Source of the DNA: Psychrobacillus sp. FSL K6-2836
GTDB lineage: Bacteria; Bacillota; Bacilli; Bacillales_A; Planococcaceae
Assembly (NCBI RefSeq): GCF_038003085.1
Contig: NZ_JBBOOM010000001.1
Location: 3,286,001-3,350,000 of the forward strand
DNA: 64,000 bases
Reading direction: 5' to 3'
Below are positions 18,005-26,061 of this stretch, piece after piece. The notes beneath the pieces are model-generated. The model saw nothing but the letters and a program-made list of their open reading frames with translations. It had not been told where the DNA came from and made no database searches. The position numbers were made by a program, and so were the translations under genes. How positions within the stretch are numbered: the stretch's first letter is position 1; each line of letters begins with the position of its first letter.

Positions 18005-19012
18005 ATGAAGAATCAGATAATAACCGGATTAGGTTTATTGTTATTGATCCTTGCTCTAGTAGCATGTCAGTCAGAAGAAATACAAAGTAGTAGTGCAGTT
18101 GAACAGAAGATTGAAGAAACAGATACAGACCGGGAACATGATCATTCAGAAAGTGCTGAAAATAATAATGGTGAAGTTCCGGAAGAAGTAATAATTGAAG
18201 GAATTGCTGATCATTATCATACTGGAGATGCATTAGAGCTAACCGCAGTCCTAGAAAAGGGTGCTGAGAGTGACCATTGGCACTGGTATAGTAGAGAGAG
18301 CAGTAGCGAAGAGTGGGAAATCGTTTCAGGGCAAGAAACAGCTAACTTTACTGGGGAAGCAACAAGTGACGGAACAGAAATAAAGGCTGTGTTATTTGGT
18401 GATGACCATGAACCGGCAGTTCAGTCGGCTCCTGTTAAGGTAGTTATTGATGATCATCACGGCCACGATGAAGAAACTAAACAAATCTATAATGGCTATT
18501 TTGAAGATAGCCAAGTTAAAGAACGTGAATTATCAGATTGGGATGGCGACTGGCAGTCTGTTTATCCGTATTTAGTATCAGGGGAGTTAGATGAAGTATT
18601 TGCGCATAAAGCTGAAACCGGCGATATGACAGAAGAAGAATACAAAGAATACTACACAGAAGGATATGTAACCGACGTGGATCGTGTCCTTATTGAAGAA
18701 GGCACCGTTACTTTTTTTGATGGGAAGGAAGAGTACTCAGGAGAGTATGCTTCTGATGGCTATGAAATTCTTACCTATGAAAGAGGAAATCGAGGAGTAC
18801 GTTTCATATTTGAACGGACGAGTGGATCGGAACAGGCACCTCAGTACATACAGTTCAGTGACCATAACATCTTTCCGATTAATTCTCACCATTTCCATTT
18901 ATATTGGGGGGATGACCGAGAGGAATTGTTGAAAGAAGTAACTCACTGGCCAACATATTACCCTGCGGATTTAAATGCTGACGGCTTAGTACGCGATATG
19001 CTGGCACATTAA
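18005..19012 (+). CDS. zinT: ZinT-domain zinc-binding lipoprotein with an extra His-rich domain
   Basis: 335 residues. A lipoprotein signal (LVAC, Cys21) is followed by a His/Asp/Glu-rich linker. Residues about 62-155 form a domain starting GIADHYHTGD with HWHWYSRESS and AVLFGDDH. Residues about 163-335 are a ZinT domain (YNGYFEDSQVKERELSDWDG..., NSHHFHLYWGDD with clustered His ligands). ZinT captures zinc outside the cell and passes it to the ZnuA/AdcA importer. The middle domain also occurs twice in the ZnuA encoded next. It is the first gene after the Zur box. In streptococci ZinT is fused to AdcA; here it is separate. Confidence 0.88.
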   Translation: MKNQIITGLGLLLLILALVACQSEEIQSSSAVEQKIEETDTDREHDHSESAENNNGEVPEEVIIEGIADHYHTGDALELTAVLEKGAESDHWHWYSRESSSEEWEIVSGQETANFTGEATSDGTEIKAVLFGDDHEPAVQSAPVKVVIDDHHGHDEETKQIYNGYFEDSQVKERELSDWDGDWQSVYPYLVSGELDEVFAHKAETGDMTEEEYKEYYTEGYVTDVDRVLIEEGTVTFFDGKEEYSGEYASDGYEILTYERGNRGVRFIFERTSGSEQAPQYIQFSDHNIFPINSHHFHLYWGDDREELLKEVTHWPTYYPADLNADGLVRDMLAH

Positions 19013-19094
19013 TACCAATAGTGCCTTTAGATAATAATCTAAAAACAATGCTAAATAAATAGATTTAGAGCATTGAAAAAAGGAGAAAAAATTC

Positions 19095-20639
19095 ATGAAG
19101 AACCCCTGGCTAACTACATTATCACTTGGTTTAATTTCTGTTGCTGTTCTTGCCGGGTGTAGTCAAGCAGACGGAGAAAGCGATTCTACTGAGCAGCTTT
19201 CTGTCGTCACATCGTTTTACCCAATGTATGAGTTTACAAAACATGTAGCAGGAGATCGGGCGGATGTTTCATTAATGGTCTCATCTGGCCAGGATGCCCA
19301 CCATTATGAACCAAGCGCACAAGATGTTGCTAAAGTAAATAAAGCGGATGTTTTTGTCTATAGCAGTGAAGAAATGGAGCATTGGGTGAGTAGTTTATTG
19401 AATACTGTTGAAAACAAAGACTTAATCATCGCACGTACCGCAGATGGTAAGGATTCAACTGACTCTCATGATCACAATTCTAATGATGAAGAGGGATATA
19501 CATCAAATACTCTTCAGAGTTTAACGATCAAAGGAGTTGCAGGACATTATCACACAGGCGATACCATCGAATTGAATGCAGAGTTAGATAAAGCAGTGGA
19601 TTTGGAACACTGGCATTGGTATACAAGGGGAAGTTCTGCTGAAGAATGGGAAGCTGTATCCGGGCAAGGTGGGTCCACCTTCGAATTTGAAGCGGCAGGA
19701 GAAAGTTTTGAAGTGCGTGCTGTGCTCTTTGACGATGACCACAGGGAGTATGCCCAGTCGGAATCGGTGGAAATCATTATTGATAATCATACAGAAGAAG
19801 CTGGACACAAGCATGAACAGAAAAGTGATGACGCAGCTGGGGTGCTGACAATCAGTGGACTGGCAGACCATTACCATACAGGGGATACTGTCACACTCAG
19901 TGCCGAGGCGCAAGAAGAAACAGAATATAATCATTGGCACTGGTATACACGTGAAAGCGTAGGAGACGAATGGCAAACGGTGGCCAATCAAGAAACGAAT
20001 CTCTTTGAATATAAAGCTGAAAATGGAAGTCTTGAAGTGAAGGCTGTATTGCTAGATGACGAGCATGGCACTTACGCTGAATCAGAAAGTGTGTCAGTGA
20101 TAATTGATGATCACGAAAATGAAGATCCCCATATTTGGTTGGATTTGGTTTTAGTGCAAGAGCAAGTGAATATAATTCGCGATGCACTTATTGAAGCAGA
20201 TCCTGAAGGACAGAGCGTCTATGAAGAAAACGCCAAAGCCTTCAATGAAGAAATTCAGGCTTTGCACAAAGAATATGAAACGGCTCTTGAAGGGGCAGAA
20301 AATCGTATTTTTGTAGTACAGCATCAGGCGTTCGGATACATCGCTAAGCGCTATGATCTGGAACAGATTGCCATTGGTGGCTTATCTACAGAAGTCGAAC
20401 CGAGCCCTTCTCGCATTGCAGAAATTGGAGATCTAGTTGAACAGTATAATGTACCAGTAATTTACTATCAGCAAGGAGCCAACTCAGCAATTGCGGAAAC
20501 CGTTGCTAAGGAAACTGGGACAGAAACGGCAGTCTTATATGACTTAGAAGTATTATCTGAGGAATTGCAATCTCAAGATCTCGGTTATGTAGATGCGATG
20601 CGTGAAAACTTGGAAGCATTACAATTAAGTATTCAATAA
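19095..20639 (+). CDS. znuA: ZnuA/AdcA zinc-binding lipoprotein with two inserted His-rich domains
   Basis: 514 residues against about 310 for a typical cluster 9 metal-binding protein. Lipobox LAGC (Cys22). The N-lobe VVTSFYPMYEFTKHVAG and DAHHYEPSAQDV supply metal ligands. The His-rich loop is replaced by two tandem domains (about 143-235 and 251-340), each with HYHTGD, HWHWYTR and AVL-D-D-H. The second lobe resumes at DPHIWLDLV with HQAFGYIAKRY and the TEVEPSPSRIAEI block. It delivers zinc to ZnuCB. The 82-nt gap after zinT has only an RBS, so they are probably co-transcribed. Confidence 0.9.
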   Translation: MKNPWLTTLSLGLISVAVLAGCSQADGESDSTEQLSVVTSFYPMYEFTKHVAGDRADVSLMVSSGQDAHHYEPSAQDVAKVNKADVFVYSSEEMEHWVSSLLNTVENKDLIIARTADGKDSTDSHDHNSNDEEGYTSNTLQSLTIKGVAGHYHTGDTIELNAELDKAVDLEHWHWYTRGSSAEEWEAVSGQGGSTFEFEAAGESFEVRAVLFDDDHREYAQSESVEIIIDNHTEEAGHKHEQKSDDAAGVLTISGLADHYHTGDTVTLSAEAQEETEYNHWHWYTRESVGDEWQTVANQETNLFEYKAENGSLEVKAVLLDDEHGTYAESESVSVIIDDHENEDPHIWLDLVLVQEQVNIIRDALIEADPEGQSVYEENAKAFNEEIQALHKEYETALEGAENRIFVVQHQAFGYIAKRYDLEQIAIGGLSTEVEPSPSRIAEIGDLVEQYNVPVIYYQQGANSAIAETVAKETGTETAVLYDLEVLSEELQSQDLGYVDAMRENLEALQLSIQ

Positions 20640-20658
20640 AGAGAAAGGTCGCTTACTT

Positions 20659-21375
20659 ATGCACTATATTGACGTAAAAAATTTGGTCTTCCGATACGAA
20701 GAGGAACCATTGCTTGAAAATATTTCATTTGAAGTGAATGCAGGAGATTTTGTTATGCTGACAGGAGAAAATGGAGCGGCGAAGACGACGCTACTCCGAA
20801 ATATACTTGGCTTATTAAAACCTTCGAAAGGAAGTGCCCAGCTCTCACCTAAAAACTTTCGTGGAGAGAAGTTGATCGTCGGATACGTCTCACAGCATGT
20901 TTCAGCTTTTAATGCAGGATTTCCAAGCACTGTTTTGGAACTTGTACAATCCGGCCGTTACCAAAGAGGGAAATGGTTTAAAAGGCTTGATCAGACAGAC
21001 AAGGAACATGTGCATCGTTCACTAGAATCTGTCGGGATGTGGGAGATGCGGCATAAAAAGATAGGAGAACTGTCGGGTGGACAAAAGCAACGTATTTCGA
21101 TTGCTAGAGTGTTCGCAACAGATCCTGATCTTTTCATATTGGATGAGCCGACGACTGGGATGGACACACGTTCCCGGGAGGAGTTCTATCAATTATTAAA
21201 GCACAATAGCGAGAAGCATGCTAAGGGAATTTTAATGGTTACACATGATCATGAAGAAATTCGTCATTACGCAGATAAACATATTGAGCTGGTGCGAAAG
21301 GAGGATTCCCCGTGGAGATGTTTTTCCATGGATTCATGCAAAGAGCTTTCCAAGCCACCTTCCTTATCTCAATAA
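20659..21375 (+). CDS. znuC: Zinc ABC transporter ATPase
   Basis: 238 residues with Walker A GENGAAKT (36-43), signature LSGGQKQR, Walker B LFILDEPT and the H-loop VTHDH. The usual last glycine of Walker A (GxxxxGK) is alanine; I recall the same GAAK form in AdcC/ZnuC-type ATPases, so it need not be inactivating. It starts 19 nt after znuA and overlaps znuB by 64 nt. The C-terminus lies in the overlap and is not conserved-looking. Confidence 0.9.
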   Translation: MHYIDVKNLVFRYEEEPLLENISFEVNAGDFVMLTGENGAAKTTLLRNILGLLKPSKGSAQLSPKNFRGEKLIVGYVSQHVSAFNAGFPSTVLELVQSGRYQRGKWFKRLDQTDKEHVHRSLESVGMWEMRHKKIGELSGGQKQRISIARVFATDPDLFILDEPTTGMDTRSREEFYQLLKHNSEKHAKGILMVTHDHEEIRHYADKHIELVRKEDSPWRCFSMDSCKELSKPPSLSQ

Positions 21376-22010
21376 TCGCACCAGTGTTGGGTTTGTTTCT
21401 AATTTTACGCAGACAGTCTTTGATGGCAGATACCTTATCTCATATCTCTCTAGCAGGAGTAGCATTAGGATTACTAATTGGCATAAATCCAACTTTGACT
21501 AATATTTTAGTAGTAGTGCTAGTGGCCGGCCTGTTAGAATACTTGCGGCAAATCTATCGAACTTATTCAGAAATTTCTATTGCGATTTTAATGTCTGTCG
21601 GAATGGCATTAGCATTGGTCTTGATGGAATTTAATGATAACGGTGCTACCTTGAGCATAAATCAGTTTTTATTTGGTTCTATTGTTACCATTAGTGTTCT
21701 ACAAGTATGGGTGTTGCTGGGACTGACTGTTATTATTGCTTTCATGTATCTCCTATTTCGAAAGCCTATGTATGTACTTACTTTCGATGAGGATACGGCC
21801 TTTACAGCAGGTCTGCCTACCAAAACAATGTCAATTTTGTTTAATGTGCTAACAGGTGTCACGATCGCAGTAATCATGCCGATTGTAGGAGCTCTACTCG
21901 TCTCGGCGATTATTGTATTACCTGCTGCGATCTCGTTGCGGCTAAGTAAAAGCTTCAACGGTGTCATTTTAATTGGTATTGTAATTGCCTTATTTGGTAT
22001 TGTGGTGTAG
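21312..22010 (+). CDS. znuB: Zinc ABC transporter permease, C-terminally short
   Basis: 232 residues of ABC-3 family permease (MEMFFHGFMQRAFQATFLISI..., ADTLSHISLAGVALG, GALLVSAIIVLPAA). GTG 21312 has AAAGGAGG 7 nt upstream. Family members are usually about 265-280 residues and continue beyond the IALFGIVV block with a further helix pair. Here TAG follows IVV directly and no continuation is found downstream in any frame. The gene is either truncated or encodes a shortened permease. Confidence 0.85.
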   Translation: MEMFFHGFMQRAFQATFLISIIAPVLGLFLILRRQSLMADTLSHISLAGVALGLLIGINPTLTNILVVVLVAGLLEYLRQIYRTYSEISIAILMSVGMALALVLMEFNDNGATLSINQFLFGSIVTISVLQVWVLLGLTVIIAFMYLLFRKPMYVLTFDEDTAFTAGLPTKTMSILFNVLTGVTIAVIMPIVGALLVSAIIVLPAAISLRLSKSFNGVILIGIVIALFGIVV

Positions 22011-22569
22011 TTCACATTAAGAAAGACATTGGATTACTAACTATAATGTAAAAGCCTTAAAGTACAATTGGATAGGTTACCAACTATAATGTTCATGGAC
22101 AGTTGATTTCCGGTTAAATATTATAGATAATAACTTTCCATTAAAGTAGGTTGCTGATATTTATAAGAGATTTTATTGAATTCATATAAAAAAGTGTTAA
22201 AATCACCTCTCTAGTTTTTCTGAGAGGTGATTTTTTATTGGATATTTATATTAAAATAGGTTTACTACAATAGAAGTAATGCATTTTTCTTCTTCAAATA
22301 ACAGCTCAAGATAGTCGAAGAAATAGTGAAAGTTTGGGAGATACTAATGCCAGAAAATTAAAGTATTCAGCTCTGATAATCGCCGTCCAATTGTCGAATG
22401 ACTAATCGACTTTAATCCGATTTCTTCTTAAAACTTTGGTTTAGAACAAAGTAATAATAATCGACGTACTAACATATCATTCAAAGAATCTATAGGTTTT
22501 TCCCATTGCGAAAGTTACTTAGCTTTGGACGCTGATACTCTAAAAATAATAAAAATATTCAGAAATATG
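22011..22569 (+). other. Gene-free stretch after the zinc operon
   Basis: There is no ORF with a ribosome binding site. It contains two similar short segments (GGATTACTAACTATAATGT near 22031 and GGTTACCAACTATAATGT near 22075) and the terminator at 22200-22236. The rest is AT-rich sequence in which I see nothing else. Confidence 0.5.
22200..22236 (+). terminator. Strong terminator after the zinc operon
   Basis: AATCACCTCTC and GAGAGGTGATT pair around TAGTTTTTCT and run into TTTTTATT. Confidence 0.85.
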
Positions 22570-22599
22570 TTGACATTCAGAAATAAGTGATGATATCCT
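22570..22599 (+). promoter_or_regulatory. Promoter of the micro-ORF cluster
   Basis: TTGACA (22570-22575) and TATCCT (22594-22599), 18 bp apart, with the extended -10 dinucleotide TG at 22591-22592. Confidence 0.55.
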
Positions 22600-22640
22600 A
22601 TAGTAGTTAGATATTCAAATTAGAAATGGAGGTACGGAAA

Positions 22641-22721
22641 ATGACTACATTTAGAACTTTAAAAAATAATCGTATAGTGATTTCGTGCCCAACCGCTAAT
22701 TATTTTTTTGTAAATAATTAA
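22641..22721 (+). CDS. 26-residue leader-like peptide
   Basis: MTTFRTLKNNRIVISC..., C-terminus NYFFVNN, with GGAGGT 7 nt before the ATG and a good promoter 70 nt upstream. The stop is followed within a few bases by a short hairpin and then a strong terminator. This layout resembles a ribosome-mediated attenuation leader. A small secreted or signalling peptide is less likely, as there is no signal sequence. I do not recognise the peptide. Confidence 0.5.
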   Translation: MTTFRTLKNNRIVISCPTANYFFVNN

Positions 22722-22724
22722 TAC

Positions 22725-22750
22725 GGACGGCATGTTATGCCGTTCTTTTT
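22725..22750 (+). terminator. Short attenuator-like hairpin
   Basis: ACGGCAT (22727-22733) and ATGCCGT (22737-22743) with a GTT loop, extendable by two base pairs, followed by TCTTTTTC. It lies just after the leader-peptide stop. Confidence 0.6.
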
Positions 22751-22755
22751 CTATG

Positions 22756-22790
22756 AGCACACGCTTATGTAAAGAAGCGTGTGCTTTTTT
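22756..22790 (+). terminator. Strong terminator in the leader region
   Basis: AGCACACGCTT and AAGCGTGTGCT form a perfect 11-bp stem around ATGTAAAG, followed by TTTTTT. With the preceding hairpin it forms a tandem terminator between the leader peptide and the following micro-ORFs. Confidence 0.85.
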
Positions 22791-22873
22791 GTGTGCATTT
22801 TTAGAAACTTTGGTGTTTTCACGCATTGCGTGTTGCATATATAAACAAAATAACAAGAAAAGGAGTGCTGGTG

Positions 22874-22933
22874 ATGATGATCATGAAACAGCGAAGAAAG
22901 TTATTAAAAAAGGAATATCTCGAAAGTGGATAG
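22874..22933 (+). CDS. 19-residue basic micro-ORF
   Basis: MMIMKQRRKLLKKEYLESG, with AAAAGGAG 10 nt upstream. It ends in TAG, after which the same frame stays open for 17 codons, so a longer ancestor interrupted by this stop is possible. Function unknown. Confidence 0.35.
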   Translation: MMIMKQRRKLLKKEYLESG

Positions 22934-23019
22934 CACCGGTTGGGGAAAGAAAAACCCCGGTTGACTAAAATGATGCTATTAGTTTAATCGGTAAAATAAT
23001 AAATGAAGGAGGAAAAAAA

Positions 23020-23142
23020 ATGATGATACCAAAAAATAGTGGTAAGCAGATTAATAAATTTGTAGGTAAAAATAAATTGGAGTTGCCAACACATTACTTA
23101 GGTGAAAAGTGGCTAACAGGAATGGTGCTAGCCACACCTTAA
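23020..23142 (+). CDS. 40-residue micro-ORF
   Basis: MMIPKNSGKQINKFVGKNK..., C-terminus WLTGMVLATP, with AAGGAGG 7 nt upstream of ATG 23020, an excellent ribosome binding site. No membrane segment or recognisable domain. It is the second of three consecutive micro-ORFs. Confidence 0.45.
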   Translation: MMIPKNSGKQINKFVGKNKLELPTHYLGEKWLTGMVLATP

Positions 23143-23177
23143 CAATATAATTGGACTTCTCCTTAAGGAGAAAAATA

Positions 23178-23345
23178 ATGTTTTCGATTAACGATATAGA
23201 ATATACAAAGCAACGGATGGCTGACTTGGAAAAGGAAGCAAGACAATATAAATTAGGACATAACTACCTAACTAGAAAAAAGAAAATCCAAAAATCTTTT
23301 TTGAAAAGAGTCTTGAGTTATTTTACACTCGTAAAATTAAAATAA
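23178..23345 (+). CDS. 55-residue basic helical protein
   Basis: MFSINDIEYTKQRMADLEKE..., C-terminus SYFTLVKLK; lysine/arginine-rich and probably mostly helical. TAAGGAG lies 8 nt before ATG 23178; the longer in-frame start at 23151 has no such site. It is the last of the micro-ORF series, immediately followed by a repeat fragment. Function unknown. Confidence 0.55.
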   Translation: MFSINDIEYTKQRMADLEKEARQYKLGHNYLTRKKKIQKSFLKRVLSYFTLVKLK

Positions 23346-23385
23346 CTTTCAGAATTGGTAACGATAAGTTGACATAAAGTGAACC

Positions 23386-23475
23386 TTTAATCAGTGGTGG
23401 TATTACTGCCAGTTAATGCGGGATTAAGAATCCCATTGAATTCGCTACGTCGCTAGGGACGCCCCTCGCCATGTG
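23386..23475. repeat. Fragment related to family B inner module
   Basis: AATCAGTGGTGG and ACTGCCAGTTAATGCGGGATT match parts of the inner module at 34721-34866 (AATCAGTGGGG, ACTGCCCGTTAATGCGGGA). A GGGATTAAGAATCCC hairpin and a GC-rich tail follow. Confidence 0.6.
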
Positions 23476-23526
23476 GCTACCTTAGGTTAGCTTTCTCTAA
23501 TCTATAAAGAAATGAACTATAATAAA

Positions 23527-23556
23527 AAGGCTGTCGAGAAAGTTTCGACAGCCTGC
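23527..23556. terminator. Terminator of the SDR gene
   Basis: AGGCTGTCGA and TCGACAGCCT pair around GAAAGTT. On the minus strand, the direction of the adjacent gene, the stem is followed by TTTTTATT. Confidence 0.7.
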
Positions 23557-23565
23557 TTGTCTTAA

Positions 23566-24408
23566 TTATAGTGGCAAAAATTCTTTTTCATAGACAGATT
23601 GTACTTGTAATAAAACTTTGGGTGCATGCTGTTTAAATTTGAACACAGCAGGCATTCCTTTTGAGACATACAATCCAGCTTCATTCGGGGACCTCTCTAA
23701 CCCAGCAAACAACCTGCTTGCCCCTACACTAGGATGCGGACCAAACAAACGTATGAACGGCTGCATGATCAATGGCAAACCTCCATTTCTACCCTTTCGC
23801 ATTGTATTGTTATTGCCTGGATCAATGCTGATAATTGTCACACCCTCTCGCTTTAGTTCTGGTGCCAATGCATGTGTCCACAAAGTGATTGCCAACTTCG
23901 TCGATGCATAGGGGCCAATCAGTTTCTGAAATTTAGGCGGGTTTGACAATTCTTCCGGCACGAAAGATTTTTTAAAATTAAACGCATCTGAACTAGTTTG
24001 GATAACGATAGCCGGTTTTCCCCTTTTTAAAAGATCAAGCAGTTCCATTGTGATGATAAAGGGAACCACTGTCTGAATTTCATAATGCAGTTCACGTCCT
24101 TGTGGTGAAAAGCGGAGTTTCGAGAAACTGCCTCCAGCATTATTGAAGAGAGCATCCAACTTCGTTTCTTTCTCCTTTATTTGCATCAAAGTAGATTTAA
24201 GTTGCGTAAAATCAGATAAATCGGCATTATAAATACGGGTATCTCCTTGACTGATTTTTTGTTGGAGCTTTAGCTCTTCCTTTGGAAATTCAGAGCGGAT
24301 TAAAGCAGCAACTTCCCACCCGTTCTCGATTAATTTTTTCGTAAGTTCCAGTCCTATTCCGCTGTTCGCTCCTGTAACAAGTGCTGTTTTTTTTTCTGAC
24401 ATTAACAT
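23566..24408 (-). CDS. Short-chain dehydrogenase/reductase
   Basis: 280 residues with a Rossmann fold: cofactor motif TGANSGIG near the N-terminus, NNAGG, active-site Ser in QTSSDAF and YASTK catalytic Tyr/Lys. The length and insertions are of the retinol-dehydrogenase-like (extended classical) type; the substrate is unknown. AGGAGG lies 8 nt upstream of ATG 24408. It is divergent from a MerR regulator and its promoter has the 19-bp spacer expected for MerR control, so it is probably the main target of that regulator. Confidence 0.88.
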   Translation of the reverse strand: MLMSEKKTALVTGANSGIGLELTKKLIENGWEVAALIRSEFPKEELKLQQKISQGDTRIYNADLSDFTQLKSTLMQIKEKETKLDALFNNAGGSFSKLRFSPQGRELHYEIQTVVPFIITMELLDLLKRGKPAIVIQTSSDAFNFKKSFVPEELSNPPKFQKLIGPYASTKLAITLWTHALAPELKREGVTIISIDPGNNNTMRKGRNGGLPLIMQPFIRLFGPHPSVGASRLFAGLERSPNEAGLYVSKGMPAVFKFKQHAPKVLLQVQSVYEKEFLPL

Positions 24409-24438
24409 TATATTTACCTCCTATTAGTGAATGACTGT

Positions 24439-24515
24439 AGTATAAAACATGGAGCTAACTTTAGGTCAATAGTAAAGAATCTGCTTGACCTGGAGTTGAC
24501 TTCATGTTTTATAAT
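24439..24515. promoter_or_regulatory. Divergent promoters with MerR-type 19-bp spacers
   Basis: Minus strand: TTGACC (complement of 24464-24469), 19 bp, TATACT (complement of 24439-24444). Plus strand: TTGACC (24485-24490), 19 bp, TATAAT (24510-24515). Both spacers contain a related sequence (GGAGTTGACTTCATG on plus; AAAGTTAGCTCCATG read on minus). The overlong spacer is the classic MerR-family activation arrangement. Confidence 0.75.
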
Positions 24516-24540
24516 TTATCTATAAGAAGGAGGCAGACGT

Positions 24541-24900
24541 ATGTATAGCATCAAACAGGCTAGCACTCTTACCAGGTTGAGCATTGATACAATAAGATAT
24601 TATGAAAAAGCTGGATTGCTTCCAAATATTAAACGGCTTCCGAATGGACATCGGGTCTTTTTACCATCCGATATTGAACGGTTGCAACTGATCCTCTGTA
24701 TGAAAAAGGCAAGTCTTAGTTTAGAAGAAGTGAAATTATATCTTGATATTGCTGAAACAAGTAATATGACTCCTGAAATGATCACAAGCATGCTCCAACA
24801 TAAGGAAAAAGTAAAAAGTCAAATGACTCAATTACAGACTGTTTTGGATTTTATCGATGAAAAAATAGCTGAAGGAACATGGCTAAAGAAGAAAGCTTAA
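24541..24900 (+). CDS. MerR-family transcriptional regulator
   Basis: 119 residues: winged HTH (YSIKQASTLTRLSIDTIRYYEKAGLL), wing (NGHRVF) and a C-terminal dimerisation coiled coil with a short tail lacking metal-binding cysteines. This fits the AdhR/YraB-like group that senses aldehydes or other electrophiles. Group placement is inference. AGGAGG precedes ATG 24541. It probably regulates itself and the divergent SDR. Confidence 0.85.
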   Translation: MYSIKQASTLTRLSIDTIRYYEKAGLLPNIKRLPNGHRVFLPSDIERLQLILCMKKASLSLEEVKLYLDIAETSNMTPEMITSMLQHKEKVKSQMTQLQTVLDFIDEKIAEGTWLKKKA

Positions 24901-25217
24901 AAATGATATGTCTCTGTTCGCTTCTCCGCTTCAAACGAAGACCATGCTTTTGACAGTAACAATTCCATTCACCCTAAAATAGTAATGTTAAAAGGATTCT
25001 TGCCAATTTAATAGAATTATAGACATAGGGTGTATTTTTATTAAAGGGCAGGTTAGTTTAATAAGGATGTAGAAGTGATTATTTCTAATGCGATTTTTGG
25101 TGTTATTTAAGGAGTTGCAATATTAAGGAATAATAAATAGCCCTTATTCAACTATTAGGTAGGATTATTGAATATAAATATAGAAATAGAAAAGGAAAGA
25201 AAAGGATGGTGGTATAA
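24901..25217 (+). other. Gene-free stretch
   Basis: 317 nt of AT-rich sequence with no ORF and no clear terminator or repeat. Its last 20 nt provide GGATGGTGG before the next reading frame. Confidence 0.45.
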
Positions 25218-25943
25218 ATTAAAATTTTTCTAAAAATTATAGGTTTAGAATTATTAATAATTTTCTTCTTCACAGTAAATGGAGCTTTTTCAACACTTAC
25301 TAGTCCTTCAAATGTTCTCTTGCAGTATGTTGGGCTCGTGCCTTTAGCGGGTGGAGTTTACTTTTACCTTCTAAAAACAAAAAAATGGAGAGCTTATTTT
25401 ACTAGGGACAAACTAATTCCCTTAAAGACTACAGTCTTACTCTGTTCCCCGTTATTATTAGTTTTAGCCCTTTTGTTTATTGGGAACAGTGGGATAGATA
25501 TTTCCTCGTTTAACAAATTACTTATGATATTGGGTACACAAATAATGATCGTTGCTTTCATAGAAGAGATTATCTTTCGAGGATTTATGCTTAATATACT
25601 TATATCCAAGGGAATTAGGTCGGCAGTTCTAACTTCAAGTTTGCTCTTTGCTCTAACTCACTCCTTACAACTTCTTGGTGGGCAATCTCTTGAAACTACT
25701 ATTTTACAAATTACGTATGCATTCTTTATTGGGATGGTTCTTTCTTTATTGATTGTTAATCAACAATCTATTATTGTTGCTATTGTATTTCATGGTCTTA
25801 ATAATTCACTTATTATAATGGGAAAAGATAACGATTCATCAATTTATACATATATAATTATATTACTAATGATAATATATACTGTGTTTTTATGGATCCG
25901 AGCATTAAAATTTGATGGAGTAATGGCTATCAAATCCTCCTAA
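25218..25943 (+). CDS. CAAX/CPBP-family membrane protease, possible AUU start
   Basis: The CPBP glutamate motif EEIIFRG, the FALTHS histidine and the HGLNNS motif are intact in a multi-helix membrane protein. The conventional first start (TTG 25320) has no ribosome binding site and would cut off a well-formed first helix (IIGLELLIIFFFTVNGAF) in the same open frame. That frame opens after TAA 25215-25217 with ATT AAA ATT TTT, and AGGATGGTGG sits just upstream. Either translation starts at AUU or the start codon was lost by mutation. Family members process prenylated or bacteriocin-related substrates; the target here is unknown. Confidence 0.65.
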   Translation: MKIFLKIIGLELLIIFFFTVNGAFSTLTSPSNVLLQYVGLVPLAGGVYFYLLKTKKWRAYFTRDKLIPLKTTVLLCSPLLLVLALLFIGNSGIDISSFNKLLMILGTQIMIVAFIEEIIFRGFMLNILISKGIRSAVLTSSLLFALTHSLQLLGGQSLETTILQITYAFFIGMVLSLLIVNQQSIIVAIVFHGLNNSLIIMGKDNDSSIYTYIIILLMIIYTVFLWIRALKFDGVMAIKSS

Positions 25944-26061
25944 TGAAGTAATGAATGATTTTTTGAATGCTTTAAACGAACATGCAAACTATAAATTATC
26001 GATTGTTATTGAAAAATAGTGGGTAAATATAGTGGAGAGCTTGTGAATCAATGTACTTAAA

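Noticed and set aside
20764-20787. Inactive ATPase because of the GAAKT Walker A in ZnuC
   Set aside because: The same alanine is, as I recall, found in AdcC-type ATPases; the other motifs are intact.
22732-22968. 78-codon ORF through the tandem terminators
   Set aside because: It reads through a strong terminator stem and lacks an RBS; the micro-ORFs with RBSs are in other frames.
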